From positions 31,753,101 through 31,817,100 of the forward strand of contig CM046873.1 in assembly GCA_025617745.1 (NCBI GenBank): a stretch of DNA of 64,000 nucleotides, given 5' to 3'. The position numbers were made by a program, and so were the translations under genes. The notes under the pieces are model-generated. The model worked only from the letters and a program-made list of their open reading frames with translations. It had not been told where the DNA came from and ran no database searches. Shown piece after piece: positions 33,701 through 43,620 of the stretch (position 1 is the first letter of the stretch; every line of letters starts with the position of its first letter). The stretch is from Heliocidaris erythrogramma (lineage: Eukaryota; Echinodermata; Echinoidea; Camarodonta; Echinometridae).

Positions 33701-36700
33701 AATTACCTGCCACAAGATGGCAGCATTGCACCTTTCAGAACTGCACACTGACCAAGGCACTGGTGTATGAAGGCTCAATTCCACCCAACTGTGCTTTGCA
33801 TATATGAAGAGGCATTCTTAATCCTAAAATAAATAGAATTTTTTTTTCCCTTATTTTTTTTTTGGGGGGGGGGGGGGAGATAGGTTTAAAGGATGAACCC
33901 ATTTGTTCCTTTGAGGGGAAAACATATTTAGGGAACATGTTTTTAAAAATACTATACAGCATGACAAACCTCCTATGCATTCTGTAAGTGAAACTACAAG
34001 AGCTGCCAGGCTCCACGCACCGAAATTGGATAATTTGGACCAAATTTGTTCCGTTTATGCAGCCTCACTGACCTGTAGCTATTCATAGTGCCCAGTGAAT
34101 TACCTCGTTACGAATGGTCATCTCTTACTCATGTTCACGATTTCCTCTCTTGCGCTGACTAAGTGATGTTCGCAGGTCCCTTAATCAGCTTTTTGGTTTC
34201 TTTTTTCGGGTATCATGGCGTTTCTTGGTGCGTCACTGGAACCCGTAGCATGAATCAGAGAAAAAATTTGAGTGGTCACTTCCCTCTAAGCGCCCCCCCC
34301 CCCCCCATTACCAAACCATGCTAAATAGGGAATTCCAATAGATTATATGTGCTACAGCGATGTGCAACAGCGATGTGCAACATGGTATATTTTTAACATT
34401 CTAAGATTATTGATCAGTTTATTGAGATAAGTAAGATTTGATTTTTAAGAAATATTTATGAAACAGAAACATCTACTGGTATTTCTATAAGGTGTAAAAG
34501 CTGAGTCAGCTGCTATATGCAGACATTTAAAATTGCATACATATTTCAATATGTGATGAAATACTGTCAAGGTGAGCCAAATTTTAATAACACAGAGAGA
34601 TAATATACATACAGATTACAGTTACCATTTTTTTTTTTAGTTTGGCATGGGCAGTGGCGAACCTTTAATCCTTTTTCATGAAAGCGGATGACATAGCAAG
34701 CTGCCTCCAGTCGTAATTAAATTGCGTTTTGATCAGCGCGAGCGGGTCATTACCGCGCCCTCTCTTCTGCATTGTCATGTCTGTTGCCAGCCGCATCGTA
34801 ATTTGAGCGCCGAAAATAAACCGCCCAGCCTCGTCGCCTCGAAACGAGAAGAGACACAAATACATGACGGTTATCGCCTCGTGATCATGACGAGGATGAT
34901 GATTATGTGTATGATGATATTAGGGACATGGGAGGCAGACAAGAAATATATTAAAAGCCATCAGCATTTTAATATCACCTCTACAGGTACAAGCTAAAGC
35001 TCTATTTATAACTGTTATGAGATCCCTTTACCCATGCTTCTTGCGAAAAAAAAAAATCAACCTTTTGCTCTTTGATGACATTTTCTTATTGGGGGAAGCC
35101 TAGGGGTATTAAAAGATGTTTCCTTGCAAGGCCCTTATCATCATACATGTTCATACATGTAGTTGCCAATTTGATTAGACTCTCGAGTAATGAGCAACCT
35201 GAATGTATGTTTATCTTAGGGATAGTTGCCTGAATGAAACGAGAGTCAGAACAGTCTTTTGCACATTCAGACAAGCTATACACATGAGCCAATTTTAACT
35301 TCTCCAAAGGATGATGAACCCATGGCAATATTCCTGTCTTTAGAAACATACAAGATTATCCATTGATGTACTCATAATGGAACAAATATATCATTTTTTA
35401 ATCACAAGATAAAGAACAAAAGGCACGGGGAAATGATACTTTGGAAGGAGATAATATTCTCTTAATGAAAGAATGCTCTATCATATCCATATCAGTTGTA
35501 CTTATGCAGGGTGTACATCCAAATTAAGTATATCGTGAGTCAATGTCGCTTGAGGCTCATATATTTCCCAGTCATAGCTTGTTCATGACTCTGACTCTCT
35601 TTCCGCGCCAGGATCCAATTAATACGATCTTTTTTTTTCCTCATGGCATCACGGAAATAGATATCACTAGTCATGCTTTTTCATCAAACATTTGGCCACA
35701 CCTGTCTGCGAAAATTTGATTTGAAGATTCATCATCTTGTGTGAGTAAGACGAGCACTGCGATGGACTCATTTGAATAGAATTATATCTTATCATTGTCA
35801 CCTGGAAAAGGAAATGATGATCTGGTCTTTGTCAGGGGCACTGGAGATTTAACATTCCATTCTGATAATACAATGTCGCTATGGATTGAGCATTGGCTTG
35901 GAGATTGTGAAACAAAAAATATTCCAGACCGTTTGTAAACTATTTAGATTCCTTTATCGGTTTCAAATTCAAAACAAGCTCTACCCGTAACAAGAAATTT
36001 GCCATCCATTTGTAAACTATATATGTTTCAATTGAATATTGTTTATACTAATCCTTTATTTCATCCCTCGTCTTTTGTTCTTTCAGACAAAGTTCGGTCT
36101 GCCAACGGAAGCGTCATCGTTCACTGTCTTGCAGGGATCTCGCGTTCTCCAACCGTTGCTATTGCCTTCATCATGCGATACCTCAATATGAACGTGGATG
36201 AGGCTTACAAGTAAGTTGAAACATCAGACAACTTCTATAATTTGCTTGCCTACAAGTACATGTATATTTCTTCAACATATCATATACAATCCTGTTGAGA
36301 ACTAGAAGGGTATTGACTTTCACTCTTGAAAATGTTAGCAGGTTTATTATATCCCCCCCCCCCCCCCCCCCCCCTGAGATGTGATAAAATAGTGTGCTTC
36401 TCTAATAGCTAGTTGAATCCCTCTCAAAAAATAGAAACAGATTTGAAATACTTTCAAATGAATATCAATACATGAGGCGATAGATTCAACTGAAGGGTAT
36501 AATGAATTCTGTGTCGATGAATAAGTTTCATTGATCTGTTGGGGGGGGGGGGGAGACCCGGAGTGATGTAGCTTGCAGTTGGTGACCATATTGCGATCAA
36601 ATGCATGGAAAAAGTGGAAGACTGCATCAAAGTTTGTGATGCAACCTGATGTAATAGCCAGCTAAGGGGGTCGGAAGATCATATTTTTAGCAGATGAGTC

Positions 36701-39069
36701 AACAGGGTCGGATTGATAGCCCCGGTATCGGACTCGAGGAGGAAATTGGTTAGGGATAAGAGGCAAGGTATGGAAAGACACAAGGCCTGCTAGAGAGCAA
36801 GGTTGACCCTGATAGAGTCTGGGTGATACTGTACAGCAATCAACCTGCTTGCATTACATGGACCCACCCATATATAATCTTGTAGTCTTATATATCTTAT
36901 TAAAACATTTGTAATATGCCAACATTTAGAATATGATTAGTTATGTGAATTATAAACAAAACCGAAAGAAGAGGTGATACCAATGACTGTAGCATTTGAA
37001 TAAAGTCTCAGGTTTTTGTTCATGATTTTAACCGAATTCATTCATATTCATTTTGAATGTATATTTGATTTGTATGTTGACATAATAAGTATAAAATTAT
37101 GGAGTGAGTAAGTTAATTATCTTTGATTTTTCTACCTTTATTTACTTTCAGATATGTCAAAGAGAAAAGGGCAACCATTTCTCCAAACTTCAACTTCCTC
37201 GGCCAGCTCTTGGAGTATGAGAAGATCATTCGAACAAGGCAAGGCCGACCTTCGACCCTTCAACCCTCAGGACCCCCCAAGGAGGACGTCGAACCTACAG
37301 AGATGAAGGAGAAGGAGGAAGGTGCTTGTGCCAGCGAGCCTTCCAGTATGCTGACCTCACCGAAGGAGGAATCGGTGAAGGTCACGTACCCGAAAAAGGG
37401 GCTAGAGGAATCGGTGCTCCCCATCAAGCCCCATATCAGGAAACTCAGTTTGGAGAATCTCTCGTTGCCATTGAAGTGTTCCTACATGCCGGGCAAGGCA
37501 AGCCCCAGGCTGAGCAGGACTTTACCCCGCGTCACTTTCGCCGACGCGCCCACCACACCTACCTCAGAAAACAAGTCGATCAAACGCTCGCTCAGCCGCG
37601 ACGCCCTCACAGAAGTCGGGACGCAAACGCTTGTTACAGAGAAACGCTCCACAAGCCATCTTACACTCGACCTGAAGAGTGCTCCGAGCAGAACATTGCA
37701 AAGACCTACAGGTCTTGATGTGAAGAAGACTGTTCTTTTGCTTGACTCGCCGGGAGATTCGAAGAAGCCCCGATCCCTTTGCAATAGCCCCTCCGGCCTC
37801 CTTGAACAACTTGCCTGGGGTACTAGCCACCTCAGTGTACATTCGCCAGAAGTTCGCAATAATAACCCTTTTGTGGAGGCATGCGCAAAGTTCCAGGCCC
37901 AACAGACAGGCCTGAGCAGTGGAGTCCAGAGGTCGCATCCCGAGAACTCTAAGAGTAAGGTGGAGAGAACAAAGCTGAAATTAGAAGGACTTGTCTCAAA
38001 CTCTGAAACCATCTGTGCGGAGGTACAGGCTGCAGAGAACCTGATCCCAGCCGCATCAGGGTCGTCAGTTCTCACTGCACCTGCTTCACCCTCAACCAGC
38101 AGGAGCCAGAGGCACAAACATAGTGAGACATCTGTAGGGTTTCAATTTGGACGATCGCGAATAAACCACCCTGACCCAGGTACCAGCAGCACAAGGGTCG
38201 CAAACACCTCAATAACAAAGGACCAACAAAAACCAAGTGCGCTAAAGAAACCAACCTTTGGACCTCAGAACTCACCACCCCCTATCCAATCCTCTGCATC
38301 CCTCGTTGGCGGGGGAAATGTTTCAAACCCCTTCTTTTCCCGTCAAAGCAGTGGACAATCAGTGACTAGTGACCTCAGTCTTAGCAGCACAGCTTCCCCA
38401 GCTTTAGATCCTAGTTCTAGTTCTTGGATGACCACTCATGGTTCGGTCAGCTCTGGAATATCTCCAGACATCAACCTAAGTTCAGCTGCAAGTAGTGCTT
38501 GCAGCAGTGCTAATCTTAAACCAGACTCTAGTCAGAAATCAAAAGGTTCAGCTGATGTGGAAACTCCTCAAGTTCTCCCGTCAGGTTGGAATCCCTTCTC
38601 ATTCCCTCAGGCCAAAGCCGACGATAGTCCTAGCAGCCGTGGTGACAACGTGGTCTGGCAAAAACGTAAGGAGTCTGGGAATAGTGTCGAAGAATCTGGA
38701 CAATCTCAAAGAGTCCACCAGTCACCCACGACGGCAATGGATCGGGTCGCGACGTATATCACCAAATGTAACTTCGGTTCCCCAGATGTAAGCGACTCCG
38801 ATTCCTCCGAACCCACACACCCCCACAAGAAGAAGTGCAATAACAAGAAACGCCCCAAGCTACACCCCAGTGTCCGCAGCCAATCCTGCGAGGAGATTGG
38901 CTCTTGCTCACGAGAGGTGGTCACTTCAGAGATCGTAGTCAGCGCCAGGCGGGAGATTCTCGAGTATGGTCGGTCGGCGTTGGACCAGGATGAGGAGGAC
39001 TTTGACACAAGGTCACTCAGCAGTCAAAGGTCGCTCAGCAGTAGTTGCGAGATGATCGAGGTTTCATGA
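24573..39069 (+). CDS. DUSP8/16: Dual-specificity MAP kinase phosphatase, DUSP8/DUSP16 (MKP-7) class; 5' exon missing
   Basis: This enzyme removes phosphate from Thr and Tyr of activated MAP kinases; the vertebrate DUSP8/16 class prefers JNK and p38. Five exons join in consistent phase: 24,573-24,747, 32,013-32,170, 33,271-33,445, 36,087-36,210 and 37,152-39,069. Visible parts in order are the second half of the rhodanese (CH2, MAPK-binding) domain, the catalytic domain with acid Asp (33,391-33,393) and the HCLAGISRS loop (Cys 36,125-36,127, Arg 36,143-36,145), and a ~630-residue Ser-rich tail. The 849 visible residues plus an expected ~60 from a first exon exceed vertebrate DUSP16 (about 665). 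That first exon, with the start and the basic docking motif, was not found and probably lies upstream. The nearest recognisable gene is TMEM19, convergent and 22 kb away. Confidence 0.93.
24748..26019 (+). other. DUSP intron, first part; nothing recognised
   Basis: AT-rich intron sequence with ordinary short frames. Confidence 0.5.
26020..26290. promoter_or_regulatory. GC/CpG-richer island in DUSP intron; possible enhancer
   Basis: This ~270-bp block has visibly more GC and CpG than the surrounding intron and contains a small palindrome, 'cctcgactggtcgaggg'-like, at about 26,264-26,283. It has no repeat structure I recognise and no splice-bounded coding frame. A regulatory role is inferred from composition only. 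Confidence 0.3.
26405..26465. repeat. 85-bp palindromic dispersed repeat, copy 3
   Basis: 'ggaaccataagggcattaac' pairs with 'gttaatgcccctctggctc'. The loop is shorter than in copy 1 because the middle has been lost, leaving a tighter hairpin. Confidence 0.65.
26466..28059 (+). other. DUSP intron, middle part; nothing recognised
   Basis: Strongly AT-rich intron sequence. Confidence 0.45.
28060..28250. repeat. Direct duplication, ~129-bp offset, with TTCCAG(N4)CTGGAA palindrome
   Basis: 'atattccagtatgctggaa' followed by 'catacagct' and 'tagcaa' occurs at 28,081 and again at 28,210. The flanking GAATA-rich sequence is also shared. Confidence 0.65.
28640..29156 (+). promoter_or_regulatory. DUSP8/16: Candidate internal promoter and 5' leader with two upstream ORFs
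   Basis: A GC- and CpG-richer block inside the long AT-rich intron, opening with a (CT)n tract at 28,652-28,676. It leads directly into a strong-context ATG with a splice donor (29,157-29,202). Two very short upstream reading frames are present: 29,044-29,079 (12 codons with stop) and 29,116-29,133 (6 codons with stop). These could damp translation of the main start. No TATA box is obvious. The promoter call is inferred from composition and from the exon that follows. Confidence 0.45.
29157..29202 (+). CDS. DUSP8/16: Candidate alternative first coding exon of DUSP8/16
   Basis: An ATG in near-ideal context (accaaccATGG) opens MVIQVERNVKTVAAG and runs 15 codons plus one base to a consensus donor (GGCG|GTAAGG). 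The exon ends in phase 1, exactly the phase in which the rhodanese exon at 24,747 ends, so either could splice to the acceptor at 32,013. The product would start at the linker before the catalytic domain and lack the whole MAPK-docking module. It would be an active-site-complete phosphatase with altered substrate choice or location. No transcript evidence is available, so the start of an unrelated short gene cannot be excluded. Confidence 0.5.
29203..30760 (+). other. DUSP intron; nothing recognised
   Basis: Very AT-rich, with many ATAT and 'gtatatttcat' variants but no regular period. Confidence 0.45.
30761..31130 (+). repeat. Clustered CT microsatellites in DUSP intron
   Basis: Four (CT)n blocks near 30,764-30,784, 30,890-30,908, 30,990-31,025 and 31,078-31,112, separated by C/T-rich sequence. 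Confidence 0.85.
31131..32012 (+). other. DUSP intron 3' part
   Basis: Ordinary intron sequence ending in the acceptor 'ctccctatcatag'. Confidence 0.5.
32013..32170 (+). CDS. DUSP8/16: DUSP exon: linker and start of catalytic domain
   Basis: Bounded by 'catcatag' and 'cacaacag|gtaagt'. It encodes GGYTSFQSCFPYLCE, a Pro/Cys-rich linker and GPTRVLGFLYLGSQ, where the dual-specificity phosphatase domain starts (vertebrate DUSP8: GLTRILPHLYLGSQ). Entry is in phase 1 and exit in phase 0. Confidence 0.95.
32171..33270 (+). other. DUSP intron
   Basis: 1.1-kb intron with a T-rich acceptor tract. No other feature is seen. Confidence 0.6.
33271..33445 (+). CDS. DUSP8/16: DUSP exon: catalytic domain with general-acid Asp
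   Basis: The exon opens after 'tatctgacag' and closes at 'tatcg|gtgagt'. It encodes YGINYVLNVSRSCPIPEF and IPVRDNHSEKILPWFDEALEFI. The Asp of RDN is the expected proton donor of the phosphatase reaction. Phase 0 in, phase 1 out. Confidence 0.96.
33446..34669 (+). other. DUSP intron with G14 and C14 runs
   Basis: Contains a G14 run at 33,864-33,877 and a C14 run at 34,293-34,306. Nothing else is recognised. Confidence 0.5.
34670..34900. promoter_or_regulatory. CpG-richer island in DUSP intron; possible enhancer
   Basis: A sharply bounded GC-richer block with several CpGs in an AT-rich intron. It has no repeat signature and no splice-bounded frame. The function is inferred from composition alone. 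Confidence 0.3.
34901..36086 (+). other. DUSP intron, last part
   Basis: Near 35,600 'tttccgcgcc' matches an E2F-type core, which is a single short match. The intron ends in 'tgttctttcag'. Confidence 0.45.
36087..36210 (+). CDS. DUSP8/16: DUSP exon: phosphatase signature loop
   Basis: Encodes DKVRSANGSVIVHCLAGISR and SPTVAIAFIMRYLNMNVDEA. The H-C-x5-R loop supplies the nucleophilic Cys (36,125-36,127) and phosphate-binding Arg (36,143-36,145), both intact. Phase 1 in, phase 2 out, matching the next exon's first base. Confidence 0.97.
36211..37151 (+). other. DUSP intron with C22 and G13 runs
   Basis: A C22 run at 36,353-36,374 and a G13 run at 36,541-36,553 lie ~165 bp apart and could pair in a single strand. 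A half-copy of the palindromic repeat ('ctgttgagaactagaaggg') is at about 36,290-36,311. Confidence 0.55.
37152..39069 (+). CDS. DUSP8/16: DUSP terminal exon: end of catalytic domain and long Ser-rich tail
   Basis: The exon starts after 'tactttcag' with YVKEKRATISPNFNFLGQLL, the conserved end of the catalytic domain. It continues for about 610 residues of low-complexity Ser/Pro/Lys-rich sequence and stops with TGA at 39,067-39,069. The tail holds three NPF tripeptides (37,864-37,872, 38,326-38,334, 38,590-38,598), a basic cluster KKKCNNKKRPK (38,827-38,859) that could be a nuclear localisation signal, and an acidic/Ser end. Vertebrate DUSP8/16 also carry long C-terminal tails, but this one is longer. 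GC content is well above that of the introns. Confidence 0.95.
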
Positions 39070-41000
39070 CAGTCAGTGAGAGAGACTCTGGTCCCTTGTA
39101 CATTGTGCGTTATATCTTGAGTTGTTCAGACATTCAAACTTTCTCTTTGTGCTGCCTATGTAACAACAAATATGTCAGCAGTTAAACGGAAATGATTCAT
39201 AAAAAACAAAAACAAAGAAATAGATATGTGAGTTTAAGTTTAACCTGGTACATGTAGTACAAAGTGAATGTGGGTAGCGGTATTGTTTAGTTGGTAATTC
39301 TAAATTGGTGTGGGTTCCTTAGATTTTCGACAATAGCACGATTCTAGACATTTAAGATTTTTTTATTGACAACAGAAAATGTGAAAAAAGAGTTTGTGAC
39401 CATGGTGTGTAAGGTATTAACTGAATGACCTGAGTAATTCCTGTCTTTATATTTATTTTGGTTTTTGGTTTTCTGTAACAGATAATGGACGTAGTACTTG
39501 ATGATTGATGTGTAACATGAACTTATTGGTGGTGTGTTAACTCTTAGCTTTCTAAAGCAGGCCAACGGCCTAATGGTAGAACATATCTTTGGCAGGCATA
39601 GGGTTAAACTGTAATTTTGTAAGGTCTGGTGTAATACATCTAATGTCATATATAAACGTAAGATTGAATTAGAGAGTGAAGCTCTCCTGGCGAGAGTATC
39701 AGGCTCTTTATTCTTTGATAAATCTATATATTCTATTACTACCCATGTGCCGTGTGCAATCATTACAATTTTCTGTGGTAAGTTAAAGGAACAGATCAAA
39801 CGTATACTTGTAGCCACAACTTATTTTGTCACGATATACAAAATATATATATTCTATATTCATAACTATTCATTACATATTTTGAAGTATTTTTGTTGTT
39901 TTTGAGTGGTCAAGTTCGTGAAAGAGTGACGATAAAACAGTGTCTAGCTAAAGCGAAGAAAAGGTTTGTTGTTTTCTGACTCATTATTGTTTGTTACATT
40001 TTCAATTTTGAATGTGTTTGGGACAGAAATATGTCGCGGAATTTAATCCTCACCAAGTTTTGTGTTTCTGTTTTTCATGTTTAGTTGTAGCACAGTCAAT
40101 AGTGAACCTTGTGTTTTGTTTGCACAGTACAAAAGGACAAAAACGTACATTGGTTGACAATCTTTGTTTTTAATTTGTTTTCACTTGTTTGATGTGTAGT
40201 GTAGGTGGACAATATGGTCTATTTCCAAGTTGGATAAACGTGAAGCATTGCTAGATGTTTGGTAGAACACATTTGATTTATTTTTTCCCTATGTTCCATC
40301 TGACAACTTCGCTACATTATCTGGAGCGTTTCTTGACAAAGTAAATAGTCTCAGGTCCAAGATCAAGCTGATATTTAGTGCCTTTATCCACTTTCTTCAA
40401 AAGCGTTGCGAAAGAATGGAATGAATTGGCTTCAGCTTATTATTTTTTCGTGATTATTATTCATAAGAAGTTAATTTCAATGCTCTTGTGATGTCTAAAC
40501 ACCTTTTTTTAGTTTTAAACTCAAAACATTCTGATAAACAATTACCTCGTAGTATATCTTGCTTTTTAAATATGCTTGAAAACAAAGCCATTACTTTTGA
40601 ATTTTGGGGGAGAAAGTTATTTGACTGAAGATAGATAATCACATGATGGTATCTCACACAGTGTAAAGTGGGACAATTTTTCTTTTAGGGCAGCATGTAC
40701 TTGCATTATGTGGGACCAGTAGACTTTCTTTTTTCAATTAATCTTTTGATGATGAAAAGAAAACTTAGATAAAGTTTATCTTTGGTTCGGTTCTGAAGAA
40801 ATTGTTGAAAACCAGTCTCTGAATACTGAGTGAAAATAAAAACCAACGTTCGTAAAATGTCAAGGAGAATACTACATCCATTTTACAAATTTGATGAAGG
40901 CTTGTGGAAACGTACACTGTACATATGATGACCAATTTCGAGTCTACATTCATAAGACTAAATAAATGAAAAAAAGTTTCAAGAAAACAATTGCATGCTG
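39070..41000 (+). other. DUSP8/16: Probable DUSP 3' untranslated region
   Basis: AT-rich sequence immediately after the stop. Possible AATAAA-type signals include 'ctaaataaatg' near 40,958, but which one is used cannot be decided from sequence alone. Confidence 0.4.
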
Positions 41001-41499
41001 AAATTCAAACAATTTTGAAGAAGGAAAGGGGAAGAGGGGATTAAGGAAATACCCTCCCTCAAATCGCTGTAAACATTCGTAAAATCAAATTAGAGCTTCA
41101 ATTTCTTGACTCTAGTTCGGTTTATTTGCTATCTAAATTTTGGTACTGACTTTTTTGAGAAATCTATTTAAATTTCATATGTTTGCGGACTCTGTAGTAT
41201 ATATATATAAACATATGTTCTGCCAAAATAATGCAAAATATAGCTTTGCAATTCATTGTCTTTTTGTATGCATGTCTTAAATGTTTAAGTATGAACATTT
41301 TTTTTTATATGAAAAAGAGAATATTAAACACAGTGACGGTGATATATACTACATCAAGTTTCATCCGAGTGAATTCTCGCTGTCCTCTAATTTTGTATGC
41401 TTTGAGAAAATGAGTGTTGTATTTGATTAATTTTGTGTTGTTTGATCCTCTATGTATCTCAATGAACTCCTCACCCTCTTTTCCTCTGTCTTTGTTTAT
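41001..41499. other. No gene; nothing recognised
   Basis: AT-rich. Confidence 0.35.
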
Positions 41500-42365
41500 T
41501 TCAACCCTGTCTCATTTTGAAAATTTCTTTCATTTCGTCTTTCTCTCTCTTTATCTTCCTTCTCTATCTCGTTTGTTCTCTCTGTCTGTGTCTAACTTGC
41601 CTGCTCTGTCTGTCTCCCCACTCTCTCTCTCCCTGTCTCTCTCTGTATCTCTCTCTCTCTCTCTGACTCTCTATCTTTCTGCCTCTCTGACTCTGTATGC
41701 TAAAAAAATGATTATTTCCACAATATCTTTAAAAAAAATTTGTTCATGTTTTGAGATTAGAGACAATATCTTTATGTTAGGTGATCTTACTTTTTATTCT
41801 GCCAATCTGTTTTTATATCTATCAATTCAGTGATCTGTTTATCTATCCCTGTCTTTGCCCTTTTCTCTCCTTTTTTTTCTCTCTCTATCTCTTCCTTTCC
41901 TTCTCACTGTTTCTCTTTCATACAACCTGTATCTTTTATCTTTCTATATCTATCTACCTACCTGTTTGTTTTTTTACTTATCTATCTTTCTACCTACCTA
42001 CGTATCTACATGTATCTATATATCGCTCCACCTACCTGTTTATTACCTATCTATCTTTGTACCTACTTAGCTCTCTATCTATCTATATATCTATCCTCCT
42101 ATCTTGCTATCTACCTACCTATCTATCTATCTATATATCTGTCTACCTACTTGTCTATTCACCTATCGTTCTATCTATCTATCTACCTATCTACTTGTTT
42201 ATTTACCTATCTATCTCTCTACCTACCTATCTATCTCTCTACCATCATATCTATCTATATATCTTTCTTTCTATCTATATATCTATGTATTTATCTTTTC
42301 ATCTGTTAGTATTTACCTATCTATTCATCAGTCTATCTATATCTTTATCTATCCATCTATCTACA
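41500..42365 (+). repeat. Pyrimidine tract grading into TATC/TACC microsatellite
   Basis: (CT)n-like sequence at 41,540-41,700, an interruption of about 150 bp, then irregular (TCTA)n and (CTAC)n units from about 41,940 to 42,363. The overlapping Tyr/Leu/Ser-rich frames in three phases are produced by the repeat. Confidence 0.9.
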
Positions 42366-43300
42366 TGAAGCAATTGTAGAAGAGATTGAAAGCCCTTTAC
42401 AGTTAAATAATTACCTACTCCTCCCAAATAATGTACTGCTTTCAAACAAATTTATTCCTCAACTCACTGAGCTTTCTATATAAGCTTTACAAGAAATCCC
42501 TCCCTTAGCTAATGGGCTGTGGGCTTTCTCCCAAATTCCTGTATTATCACAGGGATAGAGAAAAGTAACTTACTTAAACCTTTTCCCCAAACGTTCATTT
42601 CATCCTAGCCTTATACCAAACTTCATACATTATCCATTAAATTATCTATTTGGAACTTTTCCTCAAAATGCTACACAACAACATGAAATCTACCCCAAAA
42701 TTTGTAGATTCGATTACGGATAGTGATGCCTGTTGAATATTAGTACCAGTTATATTTTCAAATGAATGCCATTGTTGATGAAACATTTAATAAACTTTTG
42801 AGAAAATGAGGCAATATTTTTGAAGTCTTGACCCAGGCTAAACTTGCAGAGGAAATCAAGCCCCAGTGATGACTAAGTGTAGCTCCTTGATGCATTTTAT
42901 TAACGCAACTGTCCTGGCAAATTATGGCTTGCTACGCCTTCCTCTTCAAGTTCTTAACTTTAATTTAAGGAGCTTGCCGTAGGGTCTTAATGAAATCCGT
43001 CAACAATGACCTTCCTCCCAGTTTACAGGTGACCCATCCCATTTTTAATTTCATCAAGAATTCGGAAACATGCCTGACCTAGAAAGGTCGCTGGAGATTG
43101 TACAGGAACATTGCCATGCTTATATATGTATGTATAGAGTCCTCTCTCTATATGAAAATAAACATGTAGCCTATAATACTACATGTTCCTTTGCTTTTGA
43201 TTTAACACATTACATTATGTTGATAAATAATACAACTTAATCGTAATTATGAACAAAATGATAACGAAGATGTATCCCCCTTTTTCTCCATCTGTATGTC
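42366..43300. other. No gene; nothing recognised
   Basis: AT-rich intergenic sequence. Confidence 0.35.
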
Positions 43301-43620
43301 TTTTCATCGCTCTTTCTATCTCCAACTCTCTCTTCCTCTCTCTCTCTTTCTCTCTCTTTCTCTCTCATCTTATCTCTTGCCCCCCTGGCAATATCAATTT
43401 CTTAATCAAATCTGTATTCAGTACATTTATTTTACATAATTTCTGCATTTCTGTTCTCATCTTCCCATTCTTAGAAATTTTACAATAGATATGCATACAT
43501 TAATTGTATCTCTGTGTTCTTTTCTTCTCTCTCTCTCTCTCTTTCTCTCTCTTTTTCTCTTTTTCTCCTTTTCTCTCTTTTTCTCTCTTTTTCTCTCTCT
43601 CTCTTTCTCTCTTTCCTTTT
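43301..43620 (+). repeat. Two CT/CTTT microsatellite blocks
   Basis: CT-rich blocks at about 43,310-43,372 and 43,526-43,617. Confidence 0.8.

Noticed and set aside
35601-35612. E2F-like 'tttccgcgcc' as a regulatory site
   Set aside because: A single short match in a large intron has no weight without conservation.
37482-38117. 211-codon minus-strand open frame
   Set aside because: Antisense to the DUSP terminal exon. The plus-strand frame is supported by homology and splice phase.
41781-42379. 195-codon Tyr/Leu/Ser-rich frame
   Set aside because: Produced by the TATC/TACC microsatellite; three phases are open at once.
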